A stretch of DNA of 22,449 nt from Actinomycetota bacterium. GTDB lineage: Bacteria > Actinomycetota > Actinomycetes > Actinomycetales > Microbacteriaceae. The translations under genes were made by a program, and so were the position numbers. Under the pieces are notes generated by a model. It ran no database searches. It was not told the DNA's origin and was given only the letters and a program-made list of their open reading frames with translations. Location: contig WLNS01000006.1 in the NCBI GenBank assembly GCA_009699665.1, positions 1-22,449 of the forward strand, read 5' to 3'. Positions 7,299 through 14,398 of this stretch are shown here, piece by piece. Position 1 is the first letter of the stretch, and each line of letters starts with the position of its first letter.

Positions 7299-7317
7299 AA
7301 CAAAGGATAAAAACGAG

Positions 7318-7716
7318 ATGACGATGACAGATCCGGTCGCAGACATGCTGACCAGACTGCGCAACGCCAACACCGCTCACCATGAGCAGGTGTCGATGCC
7401 GCACAGCAAGCTCAAGACGGGCATTGCCGAGATCCTCACACGTGAGGGCTTTATCTCGAGCTGGGACGTTGCCGATGCACGCGTGGGCAAGACGCTCACC
7501 CTGAACCTCAAGTTTGGCCCGAACCGCGAGCCGTCGATTGTCGGCATCAAGCGCGTATCGAAGCCGGGACTTCGGGTGTACGCAAAGTCGAACGAGATCC
7601 CCAAGGTTCTCGGCGGGCTGGGCGTTGCCATCCTGTCCACCTCCTCGGGTCTGCTAACCGACCGTGAGGCCGAGAAGAAGGGCGTGGGCGGAGAAGTTCT
7701 CGCCTACGTGTGGTAA
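7318..7716 (+). CDS. rpsH: 30S ribosomal protein S8
   Basis: Complete S8 (132 residues), a central-domain primary assembly protein. It starts MTMTDPVADMLTRLRNAN and ends in the typical GVGGEVLAYVW; the mid-part VGIKRVSKPGLRVYAKSNEI and the STSSGLLTDREA loop are family signatures. An ATG two codons downstream could also serve as the start, but the first fits the AAAGGA SD at 7302-7307. The gene follows the hairpin-bearing gap after rplE and is 6 nt from rplF. Confidence 0.98.
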   Translation: MTMTDPVADMLTRLRNANTAHHEQVSMPHSKLKTGIAEILTREGFISSWDVADARVGKTLTLNLKFGPNREPSIVGIKRVSKPGLRVYAKSNEIPKVLGGLGVAILSTSSGLLTDREAEKKGVGGEVLAYVW

Positions 7717-7722
7717 CCGGTC

Positions 7723-8259
7723 ATGTCACGTATTGGTCGTCTTCCGATTGACATCCCTTCGGGTGTCACGGTTTCCGTTGACAACGCCCTGGTCACCGTC
7801 AAGGGGCCTAAGGGTGAGCTGTCGCTCACCGTGGCGAGCCCTATTGAGGTTGCGATTGCCGAGACCCAGGTCTTGGTGACGCGTCCCAACGACGAGCGCA
7901 TGTCGCGGTCGTTGCACGGACTCACGCGCACGCTGATTAACAACCAGATCATTGGTGTTACCGAGGGATACACGAAGCGGCTCGAAGTTGTCGGCACGGG
8001 TTATCGTGTTGCCGCCAAGGGTTCATCGCTCGAGTTCGCCCTGGGCTATTCTCACTCAATCACGGTAGATCCGCCTGCGGGCATCGCCTTTGAGGTCGAG
8101 GGCCAGAACAAGGTCATTGTCAGCGGCATCGACAAGCAAGCTGTCGGTGAGGTCGCTGCCAATATTCGTAAGCTGCGCAAGCCTGAGCCCTATAAGGGCA
8201 AGGGTATTCGTTATGAAGGCGAACACGTTCGCCGCAAGGCCGGAAAGGCTGGTAAGTAG
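7723..8259 (+). CDS. rplF: 50S ribosomal protein L6
   Basis: Complete L6 (178 residues), two similar domains in tandem, located near the factor-binding site of the large subunit. Seen are MSRIGRLPIDIPSGVTVSV, VTEGYTKRLEVVGTGYRVAA and the C-terminal signature PEPYKGKGIRYEGEHVRRKA. The SD is weak, so expression probably depends on coupling to rpsH, whose stop is 6 nt upstream. rplR begins 2 nt after its stop. Confidence 0.98.
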   Translation: MSRIGRLPIDIPSGVTVSVDNALVTVKGPKGELSLTVASPIEVAIAETQVLVTRPNDERMSRSLHGLTRTLINNQIIGVTEGYTKRLEVVGTGYRVAAKGSSLEFALGYSHSITVDPPAGIAFEVEGQNKVIVSGIDKQAVGEVAANIRKLRKPEPYKGKGIRYEGEHVRRKAGKAGK

Positions 8260-8261
8260 CC

Positions 8262-8633
8262 ATGGCACTCGGAATCCGAGGAAAGAGCAAGTCGGCAGCG
8301 CGGGATCGTCGCCACACCCGACTTCGCAAGAAGATTGAGGGCACGGCAAGCCGTCCCCGTCTGGTGGTTACCCGTTCGGCCCGCCACGTGTTCGTTCAAG
8401 TTGTTGACGATGCCAAGGGTCATACCCTGGCATCGGCGTCAACCCTTGAGGCCGACATGCGTTCCTTCAGCGGTGACAAGACCGCGAAGGCAAAAAAGGT
8501 CGGTGAGCTCGTTGCCGAGCGCGCCAAGAAGGCCGGTATCGAGGCCGTGGTCTTTGACCGCGGTGGAAACAAATACGCCGGTCGCGTTGCCGCGATTGCC
8601 GAAGGTGCCCGAGAGGGAGGACTGAGCTTGTGA
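8262..8633 (+). CDS. rplR: 50S ribosomal protein L18
   Basis: Complete L18 (123 residues), which binds 5S rRNA with L5 in the central protuberance. It has a basic N-terminus (RGKSKSAARDRRHTRLRKKI), then RPRLVVTRSARHVFVQVVDD, and the C-terminal VVFDRGGNKYAGRVAAIAEG with REGGLSL. The TGA stop overlaps the GTG start of rpsE in a GTGA quartet. Confidence 0.98.
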   Translation: MALGIRGKSKSAARDRRHTRLRKKIEGTASRPRLVVTRSARHVFVQVVDDAKGHTLASASTLEADMRSFSGDKTAKAKKVGELVAERAKKAGIEAVVFDRGGNKYAGRVAAIAEGAREGGLSL

Positions 8634-9442
8634 GCGAAGAAATTAAGGATTCAGGAGCGGCCGAAGAAGCTGCTGTCGTCGAGTCCGAAGAAGTTGTTGA
8701 GGCCACTGAGGTCGTGGAGGCTGTCGAAGTTGTTGAGGCTGTTGCCGAAGCGACCGCGAGCGCCGATACGTCAGATAACCGTAACGAGCCTCGTGAGGCC
8801 CGTCGTGGTTCGCGTGAGCGCAACCCCAACCAGGGGCGTAACAGCCGCGATCGCGATGCCGATAAGAGTCAGTTTCTCGAGCGCGTTGTGACCATCAACC
8901 GTGTTTCTAAGGTCGTCAAGGGTGGTCGTCGCTTCAGCTTCACCGCGCTGGTTGTGGTTGGAGACGGTAACGGCATGGTCGGCGTCGGTTACGGCAAGGC
9001 GCGTGAGGTTCCGCTCGCCATCTCGAAGGGCGTTGAAGACGCGAAGAAGAACTTCTTCCGGGTTCCGCGCGTGGGAGTCACCATTCCCCATCCCGTTCAG
9101 GGCGAGGCCGCCGCGGGCGTTGTTTTACTGCGTCCCGCCGCAGCTGGTACCGGCGTTATCGCCGGCGGTCCGGTTCGTGCGGTGCTCGAGTGCGCGGGTA
9201 TTCACGACGTGCTGAGCAAGTCGTTGGGTTCGTCGAACACCATCAACATTGTGCACGCGACCGTTGCCGCACTTCAGCAACTCGAAGAGCCCCGTGCCGT
9301 GGCCGCGCGTCGTGGTCTTGACTTTGACCAGGTTGCTCCAGCTCGCCTGGTACGCGCCGAGGCTGAGGCACTGGCGGCTGCGAAAGATGCCGCGAAGGCT
9401 TCAGCGGCGGCCGACAAGGCCGCAGCAAAGGCAGGTGTCTAA
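8630..9442 (+). CDS. rpsE: 30S ribosomal protein S5 with long N- and C-terminal extensions
   Basis: S5, which guards decoding accuracy and, with S3 and S4, the mRNA entry. The core is about residues 80-235: FLERVVTINRVSKVVKGGRR, GNGMVGVGYGKAREVPLAIS and GGPVRAVLECAGIHDVLSKS. The roughly 80 residues before the core are acidic (Glu/Val/Ala repeats to about 45) and then Arg/Asn-rich (50-75). About 28 Ala/Lys residues follow at the C-terminus. The total of 270 compares with about 166 in E. coli. The GTG start is supported by GAGGGAGGA 8 nt upstream and the overlap with the rplR stop. A start nearer the core would lack such an SD, so the extension is probably translated. Confidence 0.95.
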   Translation: MSEEIKDSGAAEEAAVVESEEVVEATEVVEAVEVVEAVAEATASADTSDNRNEPREARRGSRERNPNQGRNSRDRDADKSQFLERVVTINRVSKVVKGGRRFSFTALVVVGDGNGMVGVGYGKAREVPLAISKGVEDAKKNFFRVPRVGVTIPHPVQGEAAAGVVLLRPAAAGTGVIAGGPVRAVLECAGIHDVLSKSLGSSNTINIVHATVAALQQLEEPRAVAARRGLDFDQVAPARLVRAEAEALAAAKDAAKASAAADKAAAKAGV

Positions 9443-9627
9443 TGGCCGCCCGTCTCAAGATCACACAGACCAAGTCCGAAATTAGCGAAAAACGAAACCA
9501 GCGCGAGACACTTCGTAGCTTGGGCCTCAAGCGCATTGGCGACATTGTCGTCAAAGAAGATAGCCCGGTAAACCGCGGCTATGTGCGTACCGTGGCTCAC
9601 CTGGTGAAGGTCGAGGAGATTGACTAA
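9442..9627 (+). CDS. rpmD: 50S ribosomal protein L30
   Basis: Complete L30 (61 residues), a small large-subunit protein. It matches the family with LKITQTKSEISEKRNQRETL and LRSLGLKRIGDIVVKEDSP, and it ends RTVAHLVKVEEID. Its start shares one base with the rpsE stop and its stop shares one base with the rplO start, so it sits in a fully coupled rpsE-rpmD-rplO trio. Confidence 0.97.
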   Translation: MAARLKITQTKSEISEKRNQRETLRSLGLKRIGDIVVKEDSPVNRGYVRTVAHLVKVEEID

Positions 9628-10460
9628 TGGCTGAAGAAAAGAAGCCCGCTGCGAAGGCGGCTGCCCCCAAGGCGGCTGCCGCTAAGCCGGCTACCGAAAA
9701 GGCTGCCGCTAAGCCCGCAACGGCTAAGGCTGCTGCCGCTAAGCCCGCAACGGCCAAGGCTGCTGCGGCCAAGCCGGCTACCGAAAAGGCTGCTGCTGCC
9801 AAGCCCGCCACCGAAAAGGCCGTCGCCCCTAAAGCCGCTGCTAAGCCGGCAACGGCCCAGGCTGCTGCCCCGAAGGCCGAATCGGCACCGGCGGCGAGTG
9901 CGAAGGCCGCTGAAAGCAAGGCTGCTTCACCCGAGGCCTCGACGCCCAAGGTCGCCGCACCCAAGGCGGCCGCGCCCAAAACCCCCATCCCCAAGGCCAA
10001 GAAGCCCGTTGTCGAAAAGCGTGAGCAGGTCATCAAGGTGCACCACTTGCGCCCGGCCGCCGGATCCAAGAAGCCGCGCACGCGCGTAGGCCGCGGTGAG
10101 GGCTCGAAGGGTAAGACCGCGGGTCGTGGAACTAAGGGCACGAAGGCGCGCTATCAGGTCAGGATCGGTTTCGAGGGTGGTCAGATGCCGCTGCACATGC
10201 GCACCCCGAAACTGCGCGGATTCAAGAACCCCTTCCGCGTTGAATATCAGGTCGTGAACCTCGAGAAGTTGGCCGAACTCTATCCCTCGGGCGGAGAAGT
10301 CACCATTACCGACCTCGTGTCAAAGGGCGCCGTTCGCAAGAACGAGAAGGTTAAGGTTCTCGGAACAGGAGACATTGCGGTTAAACTCAATGTCACCGTC
10401 GACAAGGTCTCGAGCTCGGCTGAGCAGAAGATCGTCGCCGCTGGCGGCTCTGTCTCTTAA
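9627..10460 (+). CDS. rplO: 50S ribosomal protein L15 with a large histone-H1-like N-terminal extension
   Basis: The L15 core begins near residue 135 (VIKVHHLRPAAGSKKPRTRV), continues GRGEGSKGKTAGRGTKGTKA and GFEGGQMPLHMRTPKLRGF, and ends at residue 277. L15 is a late-assembly 23S rRNA binder. Residues 1 to about 133 are nearly all Ala, Lys, Pro, Thr and Glu, with PAT(A/E)KAAAAK units starting at residues 21, 30, 40, 50, 60 and 74. This resembles eukaryotic H1 tails and bacterial Lys/Ala/Pro-rich nucleoid proteins. The ATG overlaps the rpmD stop and has a GAGGAGA SD at about 9612. No start with comparable support is seen at the core boundary, so the extension is likely made. Its role is unknown; extra RNA or DNA binding is a guess. 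Confidence 0.95.
   Translation: MAEEKKPAAKAAAPKAAAAKPATEKAAAKPATAKAAAAKPATAKAAAAKPATEKAAAAKPATEKAVAPKAAAKPATAQAAAPKAESAPAASAKAAESKAASPEASTPKVAAPKAAAPKTPIPKAKKPVVEKREQVIKVHHLRPAAGSKKPRTRVGRGEGSKGKTAGRGTKGTKARYQVRIGFEGGQMPLHMRTPKLRGFKNPFRVEYQVVNLEKLAELYPSGGEVTITDLVSKGAVRKNEKVKVLGTGDIAVKLNVTVDKVSSSAEQKIVAAGGSVS
9687..9875 (+). repeat. In-frame roughly 30-bp tandem repeats inside rplO
   Basis: Six degenerate copies, mostly 30 bp, encode PAT(A/E)KAAAAK-type decapeptides (the first copy is 27 bp and the fifth 42 bp). The copies differ mainly at third positions (for example CCGGCTACCGAAAAG versus CCCGCAACGGCTAAG). The array is therefore maintained as protein sequence rather than being a fresh DNA expansion. 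Length variation among strains by slippage would be expected. Confidence 0.85.
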
Positions 10461-10496
10461 CCCCGAACCCCCTACGCTCGAAACCGGAGAAAAATC

Positions 10497-11819
10497 GTGT
10501 TTAGCGCCATTGGACGGATTTTCCGCACGCCAGACCTGCGACGCAAGCTTGCGTTCACGCTGGGTATCGTCGTGCTGTTCCGTCTGGGCTCTTTCATCCC
10601 CAGCCCGTTCGTAGATTTCTCGAACGTTCAGCAGTGTCTGGCCGCAAACCAGAACACGTCGGGGCTCTACGAGCTGGTCAACCTCTTCTCTGGTGGCGCG
10701 CTGCTGCAGCTGTCGATTTTCGCCCTGGGCATCATGCCCTACATCACGGCGTCGATCATCATCCAGTTGCTGCGTGTGGTGATTCCTCACTTTGAAAATC
10801 TGCACAAAGAGGGTCAGGCGGGTCAGAGCAAGCTCACCCAGTACACGCGCTACCTCACCATTGCTCTGGGTGTTCTGCAGTCCACCACGCTGATCACGGT
10901 GGCGCGAAGCGGCGCTCTCTTTGGTAGTTCGTCAGAGCCAGCCTGTGCGCAGTTGCTGACCAACGAGGCGTGGTACGCCATTCTCCTCATGGTCATCACG
11001 ATGACCGCGGGCACCGGCCTCATCATGTGGATGGCCGAGCTCATCACCGAGCGCGGCATCGGTAACGGCATGTCGCTGCTTATTTTCATGTCGATCGCAT
11101 CTCAGTTCCCGCAGTCCATGGGGGCCATCTTCCAGAGCAAGGGAATCAACACCTTCCTGATTGTTCTCGCCGTGGGCCTGGTCATCGTCGGGCTCATCGT
11201 GTTCGTTGAGCAATCCCAGCGGCGCATTCCGGTGCAATACGCCAAACGCATCGTCGGGCGGCGAACCTACGGCGGAAACAACACGTATATACCGCTCAAG
11301 GTCAACATGGCCGGCGTTATTCCCGTCATCTTTGCCTCGTCCCTGCTCTACCTGCCTGCTCTGATTGCCCAGTTCAATCAGCCGTCAGCGGGCAAGCCGG
11401 CCGCCGAGTGGGTGACCTGGATTACCAACAACCTGACCCGCGGTGACAGCCCGATTTACATGCTGCTGTTCTTCTTGCTCATCGTTGGATTTACCTACTT
11501 CTATGTGGCCATCACGTTCAACCCCGAAGAGGTAGCCGACAACATGAAGCAGTACGGCGGCTTCATCCCCGGTATTCGTGCCGGTCGACCGACGGCGGAA
11601 TATCTCAACTACGTGCTGACGCGCATTACGCTTCCGGGATCGCTCTACCTCGGCCTGGTCGCCCTCATACCGCTCATCGCCCTGGGCCTGCTCGGCGCCA
11701 ACTCCAACTTCCCCTTCGGCGGTACGTCGATTCTGATTATTGTTGGTGTCGGACTCGAGACGGTCAAGCAGATTGACTCGCAACTTCAACAGCGTCACTA
11801 CGAGGGCCTTCTCAAGTGA
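10497..11819 (+). CDS. secY: SecY, channel subunit of the Sec protein translocase
   Basis: Full-length SecY (440 residues), the ten-helix pore through which SecA or the ribosome moves unfolded proteins into or across the membrane, together with SecE and SecG (not in this window). Landmarks are FRLGSFIPSPFVD near the first helix, GIMPYITASIIIQLL in the second, the loop QSQRRIPVQYAKRIVGRRTY, NMAGVIPVIFASSLL, and the cytosolic loop GGFIPGIRAGRPTAEYLNYV, which contacts SecA and ribosomes. The start is GTG with CGGAGAAA upstream, 36 nt after rplO. Its stop overlaps adk (GTGA). Confidence 0.98.
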   Translation: MFSAIGRIFRTPDLRRKLAFTLGIVVLFRLGSFIPSPFVDFSNVQQCLAANQNTSGLYELVNLFSGGALLQLSIFALGIMPYITASIIIQLLRVVIPHFENLHKEGQAGQSKLTQYTRYLTIALGVLQSTTLITVARSGALFGSSSEPACAQLLTNEAWYAILLMVITMTAGTGLIMWMAELITERGIGNGMSLLIFMSIASQFPQSMGAIFQSKGINTFLIVLAVGLVIVGLIVFVEQSQRRIPVQYAKRIVGRRTYGGNNTYIPLKVNMAGVIPVIFASSLLYLPALIAQFNQPSAGKPAAEWVTWITNNLTRGDSPIYMLLFFLLIVGFTYFYVAITFNPEEVADNMKQYGGFIPGIRAGRPTAEYLNYVLTRITLPGSLYLGLVALIPLIALGLLGANSNFPFGGTSILIIVGVGLETVKQIDSQLQQRHYEGLLK

Positions 11820-12400
11820 CCCGACTGCTCCTCGTCGGCCCCCCGGGCGCCGGTAAGGGTACGCAGGCTGCGATTCTTTCCGACACGCTGGGCATTCCCG
11901 CAATCTCGACCGGTGACATCTTTCGCACCAATGTGGCTAACGAGACCCCACTGGGCATCAAGGTCAAGGCAATCATGGCCAAGGGCGAGTACGTGCCGGA
12001 TGACCTGACCAACGAAATTGTTGCCCATCGCCTGAGCGAACCTGACGCCGCAGAGGGATTTTTGCTCGACGGCTACCCGCGCACCATCGAGCAGGTGAAC
12101 GAACTCGATCGCAGTCTCGGCAAGGACGGACATGCTCTCGACGTGGTCGTTTTGCTCGAGGCCGATATCGAAGACGTGGTGGCGCGGCTGATGAAGCGGG
12201 CCATCGAACAGGGTCGGGTCGACGACACCGAAGAGATTATTCGTCACCGAATGAGCGTCTACACAGAACAAACGGCCCCGCTCATCAAACTCTTTGACGA
12301 ACGCAATCTGGTGGTTCGCGTTGATGCCCTCGGTGCCGTCGACAACGTGACGGATCGAATCGTCAGCGCCCTCGCCGGTCGCGGTCTCGCAAGCGCCTGA
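11816..12400 (+). CDS. adk: Adenylate kinase (short-lid type)
   Basis: Cytosolic adenylate kinase interconverting ATP + AMP and 2 ADP. The P-loop is GPPGAGKGT (8-16), the AMP-binding segment STGDIFRTNV, and the AMP-contact motif GFLLDGYPRTIEQ. The lid region is short (RVDDTEEIIRHR), without the four zinc cysteines of long Gram-positive enzymes. At 194 residues it has the actinobacterial short-lid length. The GTG start lies inside the secY stop (GTGA). The pairing with secY and map is the standard order. Confidence 0.98.
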   Translation: MTRLLLVGPPGAGKGTQAAILSDTLGIPAISTGDIFRTNVANETPLGIKVKAIMAKGEYVPDDLTNEIVAHRLSEPDAAEGFLLDGYPRTIEQVNELDRSLGKDGHALDVVVLLEADIEDVVARLMKRAIEQGRVDDTEEIIRHRMSVYTEQTAPLIKLFDERNLVVRVDALGAVDNVTDRIVSALAGRGLASA

Positions 12401-12405
12401 TCCGC

Positions 12406-13251
12406 GTGTTCGCTCGTCACACCTTTTACAAGTCCGCCGATGACATACGGCAGATGATCGAACCCGGACTTGCTACGGCGGCTGCACTCGACGCTGCCCG
12501 CAAGACCATTGCTGCCGGAGTTTCGACGCTCGCCGTTGACGCCGCAGCAGAGCGTGCCATTGTGAAGTGGGGCGGCGCGTCGAACTTCAAGCTCGTTCCC
12601 GGCTATCGCCACACGGTGTGTGCGTCGGTCAATGACGAGGTGGTGCACGGAATTCCGACCGAGCGAAAGCTGGCGCCCGGCGACATTGTGTCGATCGACG
12701 CCGGAGCAATTCTTGGCGGCTGGAACGGGGACGCGGCGATGACCGTGGTGATTCCCGACACATCGCGGCCCGACCTCGTGACGGACCGCGAGACGCTCTC
12801 TGCCGTTACGCGTGGATCGCTCTGGGCCGGCATCGCCCGCTTGGCGAGCGCTCGGCATCTCAACGAACTGGGCGATGCCATCGAGGGTCACATCGAAGAC
12901 GAGGGGCGCCGACTCGGTCACGATTTTGGCATTCTGACCGAATATGTCGGGCACGGAATTGGGCGGTCGATGCACGAGGATCCGCCCGTCTATAACTACC
13001 GCGTGAAGGGCAAAGGCCCGGATGTCAAGCCCGGCCTGGTGGTCGCCATCGAGCCCATGGTGACCTGGGGAAGCCCCGAGACCAAGGTGCTCGACGATGG
13101 GTGGACGGTCTCGACTGTCGATGGACTGTCGGCCTGCCACTGGGAACACACCGTTGCGGTGCACGCCGACGGAATTTGGGTCACCACAGCCGTCGACGGT
13201 GGGGCCGCAGATCTCGCCCCGTGGGGCGTGACGCCCGTGCGTCCGGCCTAG
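12406..13251 (+). CDS. map: Methionine aminopeptidase, type I
   Basis: Removes the initiator methionine from new proteins, using a dinuclear metal site. All five expected ligands are present: Asp98 and Asp109 (SIDAGAILGGWNGDAAM), His183 (GHGIGRSMHEDPP), Glu216 (IEPMVTWG) and Glu247 (WEHTVAVH). The substrate-binding His81 (VNDEVVHGIP) is also there. The length (281) is normal for a type Ia enzyme. The chosen GTG, 5 nt after the adk stop, has no clear SD, so translation probably depends on coupling; the N-terminus (FYKSADDIRQMIEPG) supports this start. It is the last gene before a 163-nt gap. Confidence 0.96.
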   Translation: MFARHTFYKSADDIRQMIEPGLATAAALDAARKTIAAGVSTLAVDAAAERAIVKWGGASNFKLVPGYRHTVCASVNDEVVHGIPTERKLAPGDIVSIDAGAILGGWNGDAAMTVVIPDTSRPDLVTDRETLSAVTRGSLWAGIARLASARHLNELGDAIEGHIEDEGRRLGHDFGILTEYVGHGIGRSMHEDPPVYNYRVKGKGPDVKPGLVVAIEPMVTWGSPETKVLDDGWTVSTVDGLSACHWEHTVAVHADGIWVTTAVDGGAADLAPWGVTPVRPA

Positions 13252-13414
13252 TGTGGGCCCCTTCGTGCGCACCTCGATTGGCGCACCACTCACATAGCAC
13301 GTAGTATTGACTCTTGGTGTCTTTTGTCATGCCTGTCGGCGTGTCACGAGGCACTCACGCCCGCAAACCTGCGGGTGCGCACGACCAGAACAGACAACGT
13401 AACGAAGTGAGGCT
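13252..13414 (+). promoter_or_regulatory. map-infA gap: promoter candidate and two hairpins
   Basis: GTGCGC (13265-13270) and GCGCAC (13281-13286) form a 6-bp inverted repeat just after map, possibly a weak terminator; there is no clear T-run. A promoter candidate is TTGGCG (13278-13283) with an 18-nt spacer to TAGTAT (13302-13307). It partly overlaps the second arm. Downstream, CCCGCA-AACC-TGCGGG (13360-13375) forms a tetraloop hairpin in the presumed infA leader, extendable by a G-T and a C-G pair. A GTGAGG stretch serves as SD before the infA ATG. Confidence 0.4.
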
Positions 13415-13636
13415 ATGGCCAAGAAAGACGGCGTCATCGAGATCGAAGGCTCGGTTGTCGAAGCGCTGCCCAACGCCATGTTCCGCGTGGAGTTGACCAA
13501 CGGCCATAAGGTTCTTGCCCACATTTCGGGCAAGATGCGCCAGCACTACATCCGAATCCTCCCCGAGGACAAGGTCATCGTAGAGCTGAGTCCCTACGAC
13601 CTCACCCGCGGACGCATTGTCTATCGCTACAAGTAG
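13415..13636 (+). CDS. infA: Translation initiation factor IF-1
   Basis: Complete IF-1 (73 residues), a single OB-fold that occupies the ribosomal A site during initiation. The sequence MAKKDGVIEIEGSVVEALPN, followed by MFRVELTNGHKVLAHISGKM and IRILPEDKVIVELSPYDLTR, is unmistakable. It probably heads its own transcription unit, with rpmJ, rpsM, rpsK, rpoA and rplQ behind it, since a promoter-like sequence lies in the preceding gap. Confidence 0.99.
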   Translation: MAKKDGVIEIEGSVVEALPNAMFRVELTNGHKVLAHISGKMRQHYIRILPEDKVIVELSPYDLTRGRIVYRYK

Positions 13637-13714
13637 GCCCCGGCCCGCCTGAGCAACTGCAAAGTAACGGCCCCCGCCTGCGCGAGGGTACGAGGACAGC
13701 GAAAAGGAAACATC

Positions 13715-13828
13715 ATGAAGGTAAACCCCAGCGTCAAGAAAATCTGCGATAAGTGCAAGGTCATTCGTCGCCACGGACGCGTCATGGTCATTTGTGAGAA
13801 CCCACGTCACAAACAGCGCCAAGGCTAA
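13715..13828 (+). CDS. rpmJ: 50S ribosomal protein L36 (zinc-ribbon form)
   Basis: A 37-residue protein starting MKVNPSVKKICDKCKVIRRH and ending NPRHKQRQG. Cys11, Cys14, Cys27 and His32 form the classic C-x2-C-x12-C-x4-H zinc site of the C+ form of L36, the one usually replaced by a zinc-free paralog under zinc starvation. L36 is the smallest large-subunit protein and binds 23S rRNA late in assembly. An AAAAGGAAA SD precedes the ATG. The gene lies between infA and rpsM, the canonical place. Confidence 0.98.
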   Translation: MKVNPSVKKICDKCKVIRRHGRVMVICENPRHKQRQG

Positions 13829-13893
13829 TCCCCACATTCTCAGAACCCAATAAACGTCACGCCAACTAAATAAAAGAAAAAGTACATCCACGA

Positions 13894-13948
13894 TTTCGCG
13901 CGAGCGAAGGACACCTTGGGACAGAGGCCCAGGCACCGGATGTGCTCC
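13894..13948 (+). promoter_or_regulatory. Two consecutive hairpins in the rpmJ-rpsM leader
   Basis: TTCGC (13895-13899) and GCGAA (13904-13908) close a GCGA tetraloop of the stable GNRA type; a T-G pair extends the stem to 13894-13909. Directly after it, GGACAC (13909-13914) pairs with GTG-c-TCC (13942-13948). Inside, CC-t-TGGG (13915-13920) pairs with CCCAGG (13928-13933). The structures sit in a 151-nt gap upstream of rpsM, about 18 nt before its AGGAGA SD. A regulatory or mRNA-processing role is inferred. Confidence 0.45.
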
Positions 13949-13979
13949 ACACCTCTGATAAACAACAGGAGAAGCCACC

Positions 13980-14354
13980 ATGGCACGTCTCGCCGGAGTT
14001 GACATTCCACGCGACAAGCGCGTTGAAGTCGCCCTTACCTACATTTACGGCGTCGGCCGCACGCGAGCGAAGAAGACGCTCGTTGACACCGGCATTAGTC
14101 CCGACATCCGCGTCAAGGATCTGTCAGACGAACAGCTCATCGCGCTTCGTGATTACATCGAAGCAACCTTCCGCGTCGAGGGTGACCTTCGGCGCGAGGT
14201 TGCTGCCGACATTCGCCGCAAGGTTGAGATCGGTAGCTACGAGGGAATTCGCCACCGCAAGGGCTTGCCCGTTCGCGGTCAGCGCACCAAAACCAACGCC
14301 CGCACGCGCAAGGGCCCCAAGCGCACCGTTGCCGGAAAGAAGAAGGCCAAGTAG
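13980..14354 (+). CDS. rpsM: 30S ribosomal protein S13
   Basis: Complete S13 (124 residues) of the small-subunit head, contacting P-site tRNA and the intersubunit bridges with L5. It begins MARLAGVDIPRDKRVEVALT, has IYGVGRTRAKKTL and SYEGIRHRKGLPVRGQRTKT, and ends in a basic tail. An AGGAGA SD lies about 8 nt before the ATG. It is the first gene of the alpha block and follows a structured gap after rpmJ. Confidence 0.99.
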   Translation: MARLAGVDIPRDKRVEVALTYIYGVGRTRAKKTLVDTGISPDIRVKDLSDEQLIALRDYIEATFRVEGDLRREVAADIRRKVEIGSYEGIRHRKGLPVRGQRTKTNARTRKGPKRTVAGKKKAK

Positions 14355-14398
14355 CCGCAGGGCTCGCCTTCATTCAGAACAGGTTTTAGGAGAAGCAA

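Noticed and set aside
9551..10141. A 196-codon Ala-rich minus-strand frame opposite rplO
   Set aside because: It is the antisense reading of the Ala/Lys repeat region; GC-rich repeats produce long open frames on the other strand. No SD or independent evidence.
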